Source of the DNA: Elymus sibiricus
Lineage: Eukaryota; Streptophyta; Magnoliopsida; Poales; Poaceae
DNA length: 64,000 nucleotides
Assembly (NCBI GenBank): GCA_039707655.1
Contig: CM077672.1
Location: 198,500,537 to 198,564,536, forward strand
Direction of reading: 5' to 3'
A model generated the notes under the pieces. That model did no database searches. It was not told the origin of the DNA and was given only the letters and a program-made list of their open reading frames with translations. Both the position numbers and the translations under genes were made by a program. Below are positions 1 to 11,716 of the stretch, piece by piece; position 1 is the first letter of the stretch; each line of letters opens with the position of its first letter.

Positions 1-650
1 CTCGCAAAAAAAGAAACGACAAATAGGATTTGCGCAAGGAGATGATGAGTGGTAACCACTGCCTCTCGAACTAGACCCTAATCAATTGGAAAGATTCCCA
101 AATGAGTAAAGTTTCAAATTGGCCAACCGATATCGCTTGAGATTGACCGCCTCTCTCACGCGCGTACACGTCCGCCTCATGGTCTCTGCCACCGCTTCCT
201 CAACTCCTTATCCCTTTTTCCTTCTTCGATGAGATCAATCCCACACACAACGACTAAATTCCCCACCATCGTATTCACGCAGCTCGCGCACCACCACCGA
301 CGGCTCCTCCTTGATCTAGTCGTGTGCGGCCAAAGATCCTCTCCCTCTGTTTCACTCATGCCCTCCCCCTTCCAGCATTCTGCCCCTCCACGACAGAGCA
401 AACTACGTGAAAGCCAACTGCATGCACGGGAATGGGCGCGAGTGTTGCAACCACGAGGGGTGAGGTGCGGGTGCAGTCGTCGGCGACGCTGCAAAGAGGG
501 TTGTCATCGCTGCGAGGGAGGGCGGTCGCCGTGTTGCAAGCCAAACCGACTTAAGCCAGATTGACGACGTTGCGAGGGAGGGCAGCCGTTGTGTTGTGAG
601 CTGAACTGATGTAAGCTAGATCGACGACACTGCTACAAGGACCATCCTGG
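1..650. other. Unassigned sequence, no supported gene
   Basis: Short overlapping open frames on both strands have no recognisable domain and biased, arginine-rich or histidine-rich composition. From about 440 onward the sequence becomes GC-rich and grades into the tandem repeat that follows, sharing short phrases such as tgttgcaa with it. I see no promoter or splice structure that would support a gene. Confidence 0.5.
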
Positions 651-664
651 CGTTGGAGACGATG

Positions 665-1290
665 ACCCGATGTTGCGACCGACGGGGCATTTTGCTGCGA
701 CCGGTCCAGCGATTTGTTGGGATCGATGAGGCATTCTACTCCGACCGGCCGGGGCGATTTGTTGGGATGATGTGTGGTGATGATAGGATCAGTGCTGCGG
801 GGTGTTGCAACCGCCCGCACCAGAGCTGGGACATGCGAGGTTTTCTGCCACGGTCAGTGGGGCAATTTGTTGGGACCGATGAGGCGTTCTTCTCCGATCG
901 GCTGGGGCGATTTGTTGGGACGATGCGCGGCGATGAGATCAGTGTTGCGAGGTGGTGTAACTGCCCGCACCAGAGCTAGGACATGCGAGGATTTCTGCTG
1001 CGGTCAGTGGGGCAATTTGTTGGGACCGATGAGGCGTTTTGCAGCAACTAGTGGGGGCGATTTCTTGGGAACAACGCGGCGTGATGCTGGGATCGGCATT
1101 GCGGGGTGTTGCACTCGCCCACACCCAAAGCTGGGAACGGCGAGGCGCCATGTTGTGACTGGGCGAGGCAATTTGCTGGGGCCGAGGAGGCGTTCTACTG
1201 CGACCGTCGAGGGCGATTTGCTGAGAACGACGCATGGTGATCCTGGGATTGGCGCTTCGGGGTGGTGCAACCACCCGAAGCTTGGACCGA
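665..1290. repeat. Tandem repeat, ~153-bp period, about four copies
   Basis: The phrase aatttgttggg or gatttgttggg recurs in two phases: at 711, 864, 1014 and 1170, and at 756, 909, 1059 and 1215. The spacings are 153, 150 and 156 bp in both series, and the two series are 45 bp apart, so each ~153-bp unit holds a 45-bp internal half-repeat. All spacings are multiples of three, which keeps frames open through the array and explains the long but meaningless ORFs here. Copies are diverged, so the array is old. Confidence 0.75.
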
Positions 1291-1727
1291 GGTGCGGTGT
1301 TGCAAGCTCTAGGCCTACGACAACGCGGGCTATAAAAGTGGCGAAGACGGTGCTGCATCGACGGTCGGCGACGATGAAAGCACATTTGCTCCCTTGGTGG
1401 TTTTGGTAATTCATGTCAACATACATGTTGTTGGACTAATGCTTTTTATCTAGTATATTTCAGATAAGTTCAACAGTGGCAGGGCAAGGACATGAGAATG
1501 TGGACCCCCCTCAAAATGCTAAGGATATGGATTGGCAAAAGCTTCAAGACTCTACATTTTTGGTTAAGTGATCCAAGATCACATTGAGTCCTATAGGAAA
1601 GCCAATACTATTAAAACGGGATGAGATTTTGATGATGAGTTTGTTGCTCAAGTGCTTGAAGATATTGCTCCAAAACCCTCAACCACATTCTCCAAATCCT
1701 ATCTGTCCAAAACCTAAAAAGCCAACT

Positions 1728-2040
1728 CGGTTCCACCGATCCAATTCTATCCGGACTCACCGAGTTACTTCAGACAGAGCCATAAGCCAACAACCCTAAC
1801 ACTTTGGTACTACCGATATGGATCTCGGTTCCACCGAGATGGCATGACCAAGTTTCTGTAATGCAATCGCTTCACTTCAGAATTACCGAGTTGAAACGAT
1901 CGAAATTACCGAGATGAGGTTCTGCCCTAGACATTGCACTTCAGTCACTCCGAGTTGTTCTGATCGGTCTCACCGAGATGTCCAACGTTCGAATCTTTTA
2001 TACAGGTCGGTATCACCGAGAATTTGCTTCGGTGTCACCG
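1728..2040. repeat. Five CGGTnnnACCG palindromes upstream of a TATA box
   Basis: Exact copies of the core CGGT-N3-ACCG lie at 1728-1738, 1826-1836, 1965-1975, 2008-2018 and 2030-2040, with spacers TCC, TCC, CTC, ATC and GTC. Further ACCGAG half-sites lie between them. They end about 45 bp before the TATA-like box. The arms are conserved while the sequence between sites is not. Confidence 0.8.
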
Positions 2041-2082
2041 AGTTGGGTCCAAAGTGTGTAACGGTTGGATCTTTGGGTGAAG

Positions 2083-2096
2083 CCTATATATACCCC
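2083..2096 (+). promoter_or_regulatory. TATA-like box of the LTR-like element
   Basis: The sequence cctatatatacccc lies about 45 bp after the last CGGTnnnACCG site and just before a pyrimidine/purine leader resembling a transcribed 5' end. This arrangement is typical of an LTR U3 promoter. The call is positional; there is no transcript evidence. Confidence 0.5.
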
Positions 2097-2876
2097 TCCA
2101 CCCCCACTCTCTTCATAAGAGAGCCATCAGAACGAAACACAACTTCCACCATTCATTTTCTGAGAGAGAACCACCTACTCATGTGTTCAGATCAAGCCAC
2201 TTCATTCCAATCATTTGAACCTTGATTTCTAGCCTTCCCCAAGTTGCTTTCCACTCAAATCCTTCTCCTACCATAGCCAAATCTGTGAGAGAGTGATTGA
2301 GTGTTGGGGAGACTATCTTTTGAAGCACCAGAGCAAGGAGTTCATCAACAACACCGTCTATTACCTTTTGGAGAGTGGTGTCTCCTAGATTGGTTAGGTG
2401 TCACTTGGGAGCCTCCAAGATCATGTGGAGTTGAACCAAGGAGTTTGTAAGGGCAAGGAGATCGCTTACTTCGTGAAGATCTACCCCGAGTGAGGCTAGT
2501 CCTACGTGGACGTAAGCCATGATGGAATAGACAAGGTTGCTTCTTCGTGGACCCTTCGTGGGTGGAGCCCTCCATGGACTCGTGCGGCCGTTACCCTCCG
2601 TGGGTTGAAGTCCCCATCAACGTGGACGTACGATAGCACCACCTATCGGAACCACGCCAAAAATCGCCGTGTCTTCATTGCGTTTGATCTTCACATCTCT
2701 ACCCCTTTACTTTCCGCACAATTGCATGTTGTACAATTTCCACTGCTCTATCTCTAGATATGCATGTGTAGGAAGTAGTGGTAGTATCTTAACTAGTGCC
2801 AAAATCTGCCTAAACCTCAAGAAAATAAAAAACTGTACCTTTGGTTGGTTAAGTGTCTATTCACCCCCCCTCTAGA

Positions 2877-3390
2877 CCTATCTTCTCGACCCTACAGACG
2901 ACGATGCTACGAGCGACCGACCATGCTCGGAACGGCGCGTATCGAGTTGTGACGAGCCTGCAAAGGGTAGTTGGCGACAACCATGCTCCGAATAGCCCGC
3001 GCCAAGCTGCAACGAGGACACGGCGGAGGCTGGCGAAAGAAGTTTTGATGGGCCTGTGTGGCGAGCTGGCAGGGAAGGAGGGGGTTGTGCCGAACGAGAT
3101 ATGCAGACGTGGTGTGCTCTCCCCCCCCCTCTCTCTCTCTTGTGTGTGTGTATTGTGCGAGATGGGTAATGATCCAACATCCAAAATGAGCGATTTGATG
3201 GCCCACAGGGTGACCTATCTAACGTTTGCACAGGTTGCCCGACGCTGAGCATTGCCCTTCTCAATTAGAGACACAAACATTATCATTTTAAATAACTGAT
3301 ATTTTCAATTATTGAGCGTTATTCAACAGATCCGGTTAATTTTGAAAGCGTATTCTGATCAAGACAAAGAGGAACACACACTTTCCGTAC
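2877..3390. other. GC-rich degenerate sequence with a CT/GT microsatellite
   Basis: This resembles the GC-rich debris left of the LTR-like element, with phrases such as ccatgctcggaac and ccatgctccgaat repeated. A short (CT)n followed by (GT)n tract lies at about 3122-3150. Open frames on both strands overlap each other and show no domain. No gene is supported. Confidence 0.4.
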
Positions 3391-4060
3391 CTCTAAGCCT
3401 TGTTAACATATGGGCTGGCAAGGTGTTAGGTGACTGAAAAATCAATTTAGGTCAGTCGATTCGTTATGAGCCGTTGGATGCAAGATGGATGGTTAGGTCG
3501 TTTCTTCAACATCCAACCCTTCTATTCATCTTCTTCCCCAACCGCCCCACGAACTGCCAACTAGCACCGCCTGCGGCCGGCGACGCTCCCGCGCTAGCCT
3601 CGTCGTCCCATCCTCCCCTCAACCGTTGCCCACCGTCGTGTTGCCGCCTCCCCCGACAATCCCTCTAACCCCGACGATGAATATTTTTTCTACACCCAGT
3701 ACCCCTAAGATAGATAATGGGGTCGCTTGCCACCCTAAGATAGACCCAGAGAGCTTCTCCCGCGAGTCGGCGACTGCTCCTTCCTTCCCTCCGACGGATG
3801 CTTCCTTCATGCGCGAAAATCGAGTGATCCAAATATTATTTTCAGGCGACTTTTTCTTTTCTTTTCGAAATGGCAGTTATCCTGTGTTCATTGAGAAGAA
3901 AATAGTTGCTCAGTTAATTGAAGAAAACCGAGCGAAAACCAGATTGCCCAGTTCATTACGGAGAACTGGGCGAAAACCATCACAACCGTTGGGTGGCACA
4001 CATATGAAACCTCACGCACACCACTTCAAAAAGGGTCTTGCCGAGACAGCACGCAGGCGT
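3391..4060. other. Repeat-derived, gene-like GC-rich sequence with a 38-bp tandem duplication
   Basis: Around 3440-3500 the sequence matches a phrase I know as repetitive in wheat genomic DNA (tttaggtcagtcgatt followed by gagccgttggat). At 3905-3942 and 3943-3981 there are two adjacent diverged copies of a ~38-bp unit (ttgctcagtt/ttgcccagtt ... gcgaaaacc). No convincing coding frame is present. I cannot name the family. Confidence 0.4.
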
Positions 4061-5632
4061 CATCATCATCACTCCTCCCCTAGAGGCGTCATCGCCATCC
4101 CTAAACCCTGAGCAAACGACTCCTACTTCGCCGTAGGCGATCGTCAACTCAACCCACACTGAAGAGGCCGTGTGGAGATGCATGAAGGTCCTTGCCAGAC
4201 CCAGTCACCGGCGACGAGATAGCGCAGCTTCGACTCTGACGAAGAACCACGAAGGAGAACTAGGCACGGCTGGTGCCGCAGAAGATCATCGAACAAACCA
4301 CCTGCTGCCTGTCATCGTATACTACCGGGGCCCCGCCACCGCAGCTTCGACTTCACAGCAACAAGCCAGCCGAGACGATCCCGCAGACATGCCGGAGAAG
4401 AGCCGACTACCGCAACCATAGCCACGTCTTCGACGCTACTCACCCCATCATCGTTGTCACGGAAGCCTCATGCCAACACCGCCGTCTTCCACTGGTCTCG
4501 CTCGCCAACATCCAACTCCAAAGACGAAGCCCCCAAGAGGGAATACAACACCAATGCGCCGTCATCGTTCGATCAAACTAGATCAAGGGTTTCCCCCGGA
4601 GCTGCAGCGATCCGCGCGGGAGGGGTGCAACAGCAATACAACGATGTCTTCAAGAAGATAAGCGACGGCTACGGCCGCCGCCATCGCTGGTCACGGCCAC
4701 AACCGAGACAGGTTTTTCACCCAAGCTCCCGAGACCACCTCATCCGCACATCATCTCACAACGGCGACCACCTAGCACCACCTCCGAGCCAGCTCGTAGT
4801 CGAAGAAGCACATCGTCGGAGCAACCAACCGCACCTTGCGGAGGCCGCCGACCAACACTAGCCGCTAGATCCGTCGGCAGCCGACCGAGAGCCAGGTCAC
4901 CGGACGAAGCACGAATCGCCAATCCATGCCGAGCACCACGCCAGCAAAGGCTCAACGAAATGCTGCCCGAGGCCACGAACCACCTCGGTTCCCAGCCGTG
5001 ACCAAGCTCTCATGCGCACGCGCACCACGGGCGCCCGCCGGAGAACGCAGAAGATCCATCCGCCGCAAGTGCGCTCCTGCTCCAGCACTACGAGCTCCTC
5101 CACCTCGGGCTGCTGCGCTGACCGAGTAGCAGCAAACCCCCTCGCGCCGCCGTGCGACCTCACGGCGGCACCTCCTCGCCGCCGAACTCCCGAAGTCGCT
5201 GCCCCAGCGCTGTACAGGCCGCCGGAGCCCCTCCACCATGCGCCTCGCCGGAACAGCAGCACCACGACGGGCCTCGGCCCTCCCGCCGCAGATCCGTGCT
5301 GCCTGGACCTCCAGCGCGTGCCTGCCGAGCCTCCCTGCCCTGCCTCGCCGAAGCCGCCGCTCCCCACGCCCGCGCAGCCTCACAGCAGCAGCACCTCCGC
5401 TTTGCCTCGCTGTTGCCTGACTCCGCGAACCGCATTCCATCGCAGCTCCTCCGCGAGCCAAGGCCGCAGCCTGACTCCACCCGAGCCCCACAACCGCTGC
5501 CGCGCGCAGCCCCTGGAGCTCATCCCCTCGCCGGTGCTTGAGGCCACCAGATCCGCCGTCGTTGCGTAGCTGGCCGGATTTGGGGCGCTCCGGTGCGGCC
5601 CGTGGAGCTGGGAGCGAGTGGGGAATGGGGTA
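4061..5632 (-). mobile_element. GC-rich poly(A)-retroposon-like remnant
   Basis: The phrase agggtttcccccggagc near 4588 and the surrounding composition match the retroposon at 57081-60330, which has agggtttcccccggag near 57661. The part from 4900 to 5620 is extremely GC-rich and gives overlapping proline/arginine/alanine-rich frames on both strands. These frames are composition effects, not genes. The 3' tail and target duplication cannot be seen. It ends where element C begins at about 5639. Confidence 0.4.
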
Positions 5633-5756
5633 CCACCAAAGTAGCTAAAATGATTAACAAACTATATCACAAGGCGCTCCAAGTAAAACACGTATCATGT
5701 GATGAATAAAAATATAGCTCCAAGTGAGTTACCGATAGATTGTAGACGAAAGAGGG

Positions 5757-5845
5757 GATGCCTTCCGGGGCATCCCCAAGCTTAGACGCTTGAGTCTTCC
5801 TTGAATATTACCTTGGGGTGCCTTGGGCATCCCCAAGCTTAGGCT
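5757..5845 (-). repeat. Paired internal polypurine-tract copies and hairpins in C
   Basis: The minus-strand phrase ctaagcttggggatgc occurs at 5770-5785 and again at 5827-5843, 57 bp apart. The first copy sits in a hairpin whose arms are ggggatgcc and ggcatcccc. The phrase equals the 3' polypurine tract of elements A and D. The same two-copy arrangement recurs in A and twice in D. Confidence 0.75.
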
Positions 5846-6496
5846 CTTGCCGCTCCTTATTCCTTTATCCATCATAGTCTCACCCAAAACTTGAAAACTT
5901 CAGCACACAAAACTCAACAGAAACCTCGTGAGATCCGTTAGTATAACAAACAAATCTTAAACTTTAGGTACTGTTGTAAATTGATTCATATTTAATATTG
6001 GCATAATGCTACTATACTCCAACTTCTCCATGACTCATACCCCCCCGATACGATCCATAGATTCATCAAAATAAGCAAACTATGCAACAAAAACATAATA
6101 TGTCTAAAACAGAACAGTCTGTAAAGATCTATTTAAAAGCCATACTTATGTAACTCCAAAAGTTCTGAAAAATTAGGAAAATGTAAAAAATTCATATACC
6201 AATACTGTGTAAAAAATTCAGATTTTTCTGACGTTCCTGTACATAATCAAAAATCAAATACTGGACGCAAAACTTTCTGTTTTCCAAACAGCATCAATTA
6301 TACTATCATCCAAATCATCTCAAAGGCATTACTTGGCACAAACACTAATTAAAAGATAAAAGCACAATCATAACAGATGCTATAATTGTGTAAACACACA
6401 AATACAGAAGGTAAAACAAAATTTTATTTTATTCATTGGGTTGCCTCCCAACAAGCGCTATTGTTTTATGCCCCTAGCTAGGCATAATGCATAGTT
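5846..6496 (-). other. Noncoding 3' internal module of element C
   Basis: This AT-rich stretch has no supported gene. Phrases such as aacagaacagtctgtaaa, aaaattctgaaaaattagg and tactgtgtaaaaaattcaga recur in D (42700-43760) and, on the opposite strand, in A (15020-15300). It is therefore a conserved noncoding module shared between element families. Confidence 0.6.
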
Positions 6497-8582
6497 TCAA
6501 GTGTTGTCATCCTTCATGTTAATCCCATAGGTGGCCCTCATAATAGATTCATAAGGTGCCTTAATTCTCTTTCTAGGGAAGTGTTCCATCCCTTTCTTTA
6601 ATGGAAATTGAAATCTTATATTACCTTCTTTCATATCAATAATAGCACCTATTATTCATAGGAAAGGCCTACCAAGTATTATAGGACAAGAAGGATTGCA
6701 ATCAATACCAAGAACAATAAAATCCATGGGCACATAATTTCTATTTGCAAGAATAAGCACATCATTTATTCTACCCAATGGTTTTTATTAGTGGAATCCG
6801 CAAGATGCAAATTAAGGGAACAAGGATCCATATCGGTGAGACCTAGCACGTCACACAAATACTTTGGTATAGTGGAAACGCTAGCACCAAGATCACATAG
6901 AGCATTACATTCATAATCTTTAATTTTGACTTTAATAGTAGGTTGCCATTCATCTTGTAATTTTCTAGGAATTGAAACTTCCAACTCAAGTTTTTCTTCA
7001 TGAGCTTTCATCATAGCTTCTACAATATGTTTAGTGAAAGCTTTATTTTGTTCATATGCATTTGGTGAATTAATCATGGATTGTAACAAGGAAATGCACT
7101 CAATTAAAGAACAACTATCATAATTAAAGTCCTTGTAATCCAAAGTAGTGGGTGCATTACTATTTAAAGTTTTGACCTCTCCAAACCCACTTTTTTCATT
7201 TTTATCATTAAGATTATCACCCTCCAAGCAATAGGGACTCCTTCTATCTAAAGTTGACTCTTCTTCAGTCCCTTTTTGATCAAGTTTATATTACTAAATA
7301 ATGATTCAATAGGAGTGACACCAATCATTTTAATATCTTCATCATTACTACGATAGAAACCGGGTGGAATAGCTTTTTCTAGAAATTCTCGCTTAGCTCT
7401 CAACCTAGCGGTCCTTTCTTTACTTTCATTAATGGAGACATAGATAGCTTTAATATACTCATTTATATCATGCTTGGGTGGCAAAATTTTAATTTTAAGA
7501 ATTTTCACATCATGAGCAATTCTATCGATGTTCCTAGCCAATTCATCAACTCTATTCATTTTTTATTCTATCATAGCATTGAAATTCTTTTGTGAATTAA
7601 TAAATTCTTTAATATTACTTTCAAGATCAGAGGGTATCCTATTATTATTATTATATGGATTGCCATAGGAATTACCATAATTATTAGAGGAATTTTCAGG
7701 AAACGGTCTAGGATTGAAATTACCCCTATAAGCATTGTTGTTGAAATTATTTCTAGAGACAAAATTCACATCAATAGCATCATTATTTTGCTCAATCAAG
7801 GTAGACAATGGCACATCATTAGGATCAATATGAGCATTTTTACTAACAACCAATTTCATAAGAGCATCCATCTTATCACTCAATGTATTAATTTCTTCAA
7901 CATAATTTACCTTCTTACCAGTTGGAGTTCGTTCAGTGTGCCATTGAGAATAATTTGTCATAATATTATCAAGAAGTTTTGTAGCTTCTCCCAATGTAAT
8001 TTCCATAAAAGTACCACCTGCGGCAGAGTCTAGCAAATTTCTAGAAAACAAAGTTTAGTCCCGCATAAAAAAATGTATGATCATCCATAAACTTAAGCCA
8101 TGTGTTGGGCAATTTCTTATCATTAATTTCATTATCTCCCAAGATTGTGCAACATGCTCATGTTCAAGTTGCTTAAAATTTATAATTTGATTTCTTAAAT
8201 AAATAATCTTAGCGGGAGGAAAATATTTGGCAATAAAAGCATCCTTACACTTATCCCAAGAATCAATACTATTTGTAGGCAAGGATGAAAACCAAGTTTT
8301 AGCACGATCTTGTAGTGAGAACGGAAATAATTTTAATTTGACAATATCATTATCCACATCTTTTTTCTTTTGCATATCACAAAGCTCAACGAAAGTATTT
8401 AGATGGGATGCAACATCTTCATTAGGACTACCAGAAAACTGTTCTTTCATAACAAGATTAAGCAAAGCAGCATTAATGTCACACGACTCCGCACTAGTGG
8501 CGGGAGGAGCAATGGGAGTACTTATAACATCATTATTATTAGTATTGGAAAAGTCGCACAATTTTGTGTTTTCTTGTGACAT
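6497..8582 (-). pseudogene. Gag-protease polyprotein of element C, broken
   Basis: On the minus strand this begins at an ATG at 8580-8582 and ends near a TGA at 6497-6499. The first part carries the retrotransposon Gag domain (LFPFSL..RAKTWFSSLP, ..FIAKYFPP). The last part carries a retropepsin-like region with the catalytic-type motif CDLGASVSTIP near 6880 and a downstream PIILGRPFL-type strand near 6670. There is no RT, RNase H or integrase afterwards. The frame is broken by stops at about 8055 and 7563 and by frameshifts near 7240 and 6780. It would encode capsid and protease for particle assembly if intact. The Gag assignment is firm; loss of function is inferred from the stops. Confidence 0.8.
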
Positions 8583-8758
8583 CGCGACGAAGCAAGCAAA
8601 CTAGCAAACAAGCAAATAAAAATATTTTTGTGTTTTCGTAAAAAAAATTAGAAGTGGGGGAGATGAAAACGAGAGGCAAATGCAAATAAAAAGGCAAATA
8701 AAATAAATGCAAGTGGATGATAGTTTGTGCGAAGGTACTTGGTAATTTTGATGATGTC

Positions 8759-8776
8759 TCCCCGACAACGGCGCTA
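8759..8776 (-). promoter_or_regulatory. Primer binding site of element C (tRNA-Asp type)
   Basis: On the minus strand the 18 bases match the complement of the plant tRNA-Asp 3' end at 16 of 18 positions (TAGCGCCGTTGTCGGGGA here against TGGCGCCGTTGCCGGGGA). It lies just inside the LTR, where minus-strand DNA synthesis would start. The two changes suggest decay or variant priming. Confidence 0.75.
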
Positions 8777-8787
8777 GAAATTCTTCC

Positions 8788-10314
8788 TGCTACTTGTAGA
8801 CTGCGTTGGTATTTCCCCGAAGAGGAGGGGATGATGCAGTATAGTAGAGATAAGTATTTCCCTCAGTTAAGAACCAAGGTTATCAATCCAGTAGGAGAAC
8901 CACGCAAAATCCTGTTAGCAACACCTGCACACACGAAAGCAAACACTTGCACCCAACGCAAATAAGAGGGTTGTCAATCCTCTTAGCGGTTATTTGCAAG
9001 GATTAATTCTGATAGTAGTAGATAGATAAACTAAAATACTAAATAAAATAAAAGTAAATAAATTGCAGCAAGGTATTTTTGATTTTAATATATGATAAAA
9101 GTAGACCCGGGGGCCATAGTTTTCACTAGAGGCTTCTCTCTCGAACACATAGCATACGATGGGTAAACAAATTACTGTTGGGCAATCGATAGAAAAGAAA
9201 ATAATTATGAAGGATTCGTGGCAATGATCATGTATATAGGCATCACGTCCGAGACAAGTAGACCGACTCCTGTCTGCATCTACTACTATTACTCCACCCA
9301 TCGACCGCTATCCAGCATGCATCTAGGGTATTAAGTATGAAACAGAGTAACGCCTTAAACATGATGACATGATGTAGACAAAGTAAACTCAAGCAATATG
9401 ATTAAACCCCATATTTTTATCCTTAATGGCAACAATTCAAATACGTGTCATGTCCCTTTCTGTCACTGGGATTGAGCACTGCAAGATTGAACCCATCACA
9501 AAGCACCTCTCCCATTGCAAGATAAACCAATCTAGTTGGCCAAACCAAATCGATAGATCAGAGAGAAATGCAAAGCTATAATAATCATGCATAACAGAGT
9601 TCAGAAGACTCAAATATTTCTCATGAATAATCTGATCATAAACTCACAATTCATCGGATCCCAGCAAACACACCGCAAAAGAAAATTACATCGGATAGAA
9701 CTCCAAGAACATCGAGAAGAACATGGTATTGAAGATCAAAGAGAGAGAAGAAGCCATCTAGCTACTAGCTATGGACCCGTTGGTCTATGGTAAACTACTC
9801 TCACATCATCGGAGGGGCAACAAGGTTGATGAAGAAGCCCTCCATGATCGATTCCCCCTCCGGTAGAGTACCAGAAAAGGCCTTCAGATGGGATCGCGGA
9901 AGAGCAGAGGCTTGCGGCGGCGGAAAGGTTGTCTCTTATGTCTCTCTGGTATATTGGGAATATTTGGGAATTTATAGCACTGGAATTTGGCCAGGAGGGG
10001 CTAGGCGCGCCCTACCCCCCAGGGCGCGCCCTCCGAGCTTGTGGCTCCCTCGTGGCTCCTCTGGTCTTCTCCCGAAGCTTCGTGGGTCTCTTCTGGTCCA
10101 GCAAAAATTAATCCAATTTTTTTTCTCGTTTGAACTCTTTTTGATAATGATTTTCTGAAAAGACAAAAACAAGCAAAAAACAGCAACTGGCACTGGGCAC
10201 TGGGTTAATAGGTTAGTCCCAAAAAATGATATATAATGGTATATAAAACATCCAAGATTGATACTATAATAGCATGGAACAATCAAAAATTATAGATACA
10301 TTGGAGACGTATCA
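8788..10314 (-). repeat. LTR of element C
   Basis: Read on the minus strand the LTR starts TGATACGTCTCC at 10314 and ends GTAGCA at 8788, just before the primer site. It contains the promoter region: a GGCGCGCC-rich hairpin at about 9998-10034 and then a TATA box (gctataaattccc, plus coordinates 9968-9980). The start is certain; the inner end is accurate to about 10 bp. The partner LTR is absent from the window. Confidence 0.75.
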
Positions 10315-11716
10315 CACCACGCCATATTGGGAGCGGCACTGAAGAATTACCGGTCCGCCGAGGCCGGTATTCGAGAGGCCTTCAAGGGCCTATACAAGGG
10401 CTTCGAGGTAAGCTCAAATTGAGCCTTTGCTTTAGAATCGCGTATATGCGCAAAACTTCTTAGCACTAGATGTGTCTGATAGTCCTTAGGGAATAAGTAA
10501 AATTTGATATTTCTGAAGACATTGCCTACTGCATAGACTTGTTACAAGTATAACCATATTAGCCCCCAAGCCCCGAGGTAAATTTGATAATCTTGCGCGG
10601 GGATTATAGGGAAGGGTAGTATACCAAAAACGTGTGGACAGTAGCCCCCGAGACCCTGGTTGGATACACAGGGCCAACTAGGGGATCAAATTGTCTGAGG
10701 TAGGTAACATTGTCTTTTTGCAGGTTTCGGCCTCGGTTTTAGCATCCACCTCAAGGGAGTTGGAGGAGCTGAACCATAAGCTCGACCGGTCCGAGAAGGA
10801 CGCGGATCTGATGAAGAAGCAGATGGAGCAATCTCAAGGTAAGCAAGAGCTTGGATTATTTGATTATAATATTATAAGTGTGGATGCAACTGCGTTGAGC
10901 TCTAAAGGCTTTATGAATGTACTGCAGCTGCTTCCGTGGAGTTTGAGAGACTTCGGAGCCGCAGAAGGCTGAGGCAAGGCAGGCCAGCGAAGCGCTGGCC
11001 AAGCAAAAGGAGGCCGGTGAGAAGCACGCGGTCCAGGTAGAGTTGGAGGGCGACCTGGAGGGGCTGGTCAAACAGCGCGACGCCCTCCAGGAGGAAAGGA
11101 ACAAGCTCGACTCCGAGCTCGAAACCGCAAGCTCGGCCTGCAAAGAGTCCACGACCCAGGCGAGGGCGAATCGGGAAGTGCTTTTGCAAGTGAAGCAGAT
11201 TGCTGCTGGTAAGCCATACCTGCTCAGCTGCGTTTTTGGTGTCCGTCGCTTTGCCCATCTTACACAAGTCTGGCGTTTTTCAGAGGCCTTCAGGGATCTG
11301 CCGCGGAGCGCCTCGGACGCCGGCGCCTATTTTGCTGCCCACCCCGAGGAGTCGACAGAGAAAGCCTTCTGGGCCCAATTCCAGGTGCCCGAGCGTTCTC
11401 AGCTGCTGAATAATCAAATGAAGCAGCTAGCCGAGCTGTTCCGCACGGCTCGGCCAATGATGGAGGATCTTGGCGTCAACCTCTGGCCGTAGGACCCATT
11501 ACCGACTAGCCTATTCGGCTTGGTGCAGAGGTTGCGAGGCGCAAGCCCCCAGGTGGAGAAGTGGAAGCGGTCGGCCTGCCTGGAAGGCGCGGAGCGAGCT
11601 TATGCGTCAACCATGGCGCATTACCCGAAGATTAAGCCGCTTGCTATCGCGTCGGGGCCTCCAGAAGGGAAGAACCGGACGCCCGAGCAGTTTCTGACCG
11701 AGGTCCTAGAAGGGGC
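10315..11716 (+). pseudogene. Antisense coiled-coil ORF of element E, 5' part, spliced, broken
   Basis: This encodes a long charged helix of heptad-like character (residues such as LEELNHKLDRSEKD, then EGDLEGLVKQRDALQEERN) followed by a globular tail. Consensus splice sites are visible: donor GT at 10408, acceptor ending 10723, donor at 10839, acceptor ending 10964, donor at 11209 and acceptor ending 11283. It lies antisense to the gag of element E, as in gypsy elements that carry an antisense accessory ORF after pol. The splice at 10839/10964 does not keep frame as read. An in-frame TAG lies at 11490-11492. The frame then stays open to 11716, where element A is inserted, and resumes at 28451. 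The function is unknown. Confidence 0.7.
11712..11716. repeat. Target-site duplication of element A, left copy
   Basis: GGGGC directly precedes the TGATAC start of the left LTR. The same five bases follow the right LTR at 28446-28450, proving that the two LTRs belong to one insertion. Confidence 0.93.

Larger units (their letters stand above)
1386..2876 (+). mobile_element. LTR-like element, candidate solo LTR of a Triticeae retrotransposon
   Basis: The segment starts with tttgctcccttggtggtttt and ends in caccccccctctag, ends I recognise from a very common Triticeae repeat. It contains a TATA-like box near 2085 followed by a 5'-UTR-like stretch, and five CGGTnnnACCG palindromes upstream of that box. 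There is no recognisable Gag or Pol frame. GC-rich debris lies on both sides, consistent with insertion into one older block. I do not see a clear target-site duplication, so the exact ends and the solo-LTR call are inferred. The family name is not assigned. Confidence 0.55.
5639..10314 (-). mobile_element. Truncated gypsy-like LTR element C
   Basis: Read on the minus strand, the element has one LTR (10314 to 8788), a tRNA-Asp-type primer site, a decayed gag-protease frame and a noncoding module with a pair of polypurine-tract copies. The second LTR is missing: sequence related to other elements stops at about 5639 and GC-rich unrelated DNA follows. No reverse transcriptase or integrase is present. 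On the right it abuts the coiled-coil ORF of element E at 10315, so it probably inserted in E and later lost its far end in a deletion. Confidence 0.75.

Noticed and set aside
774..1409. 211-codon plus-strand frame
   Set aside because: It is produced by the triplet-periodic tandem repeat, and a different frame in the same array is equally open.
4900..5570. Long overlapping open frames on both strands in GC-rich DNA
   Set aside because: Open frames occur in several phases at once with Pro/Arg/Ala-rich products and no domain. This is a composition effect in retroposon-like sequence.
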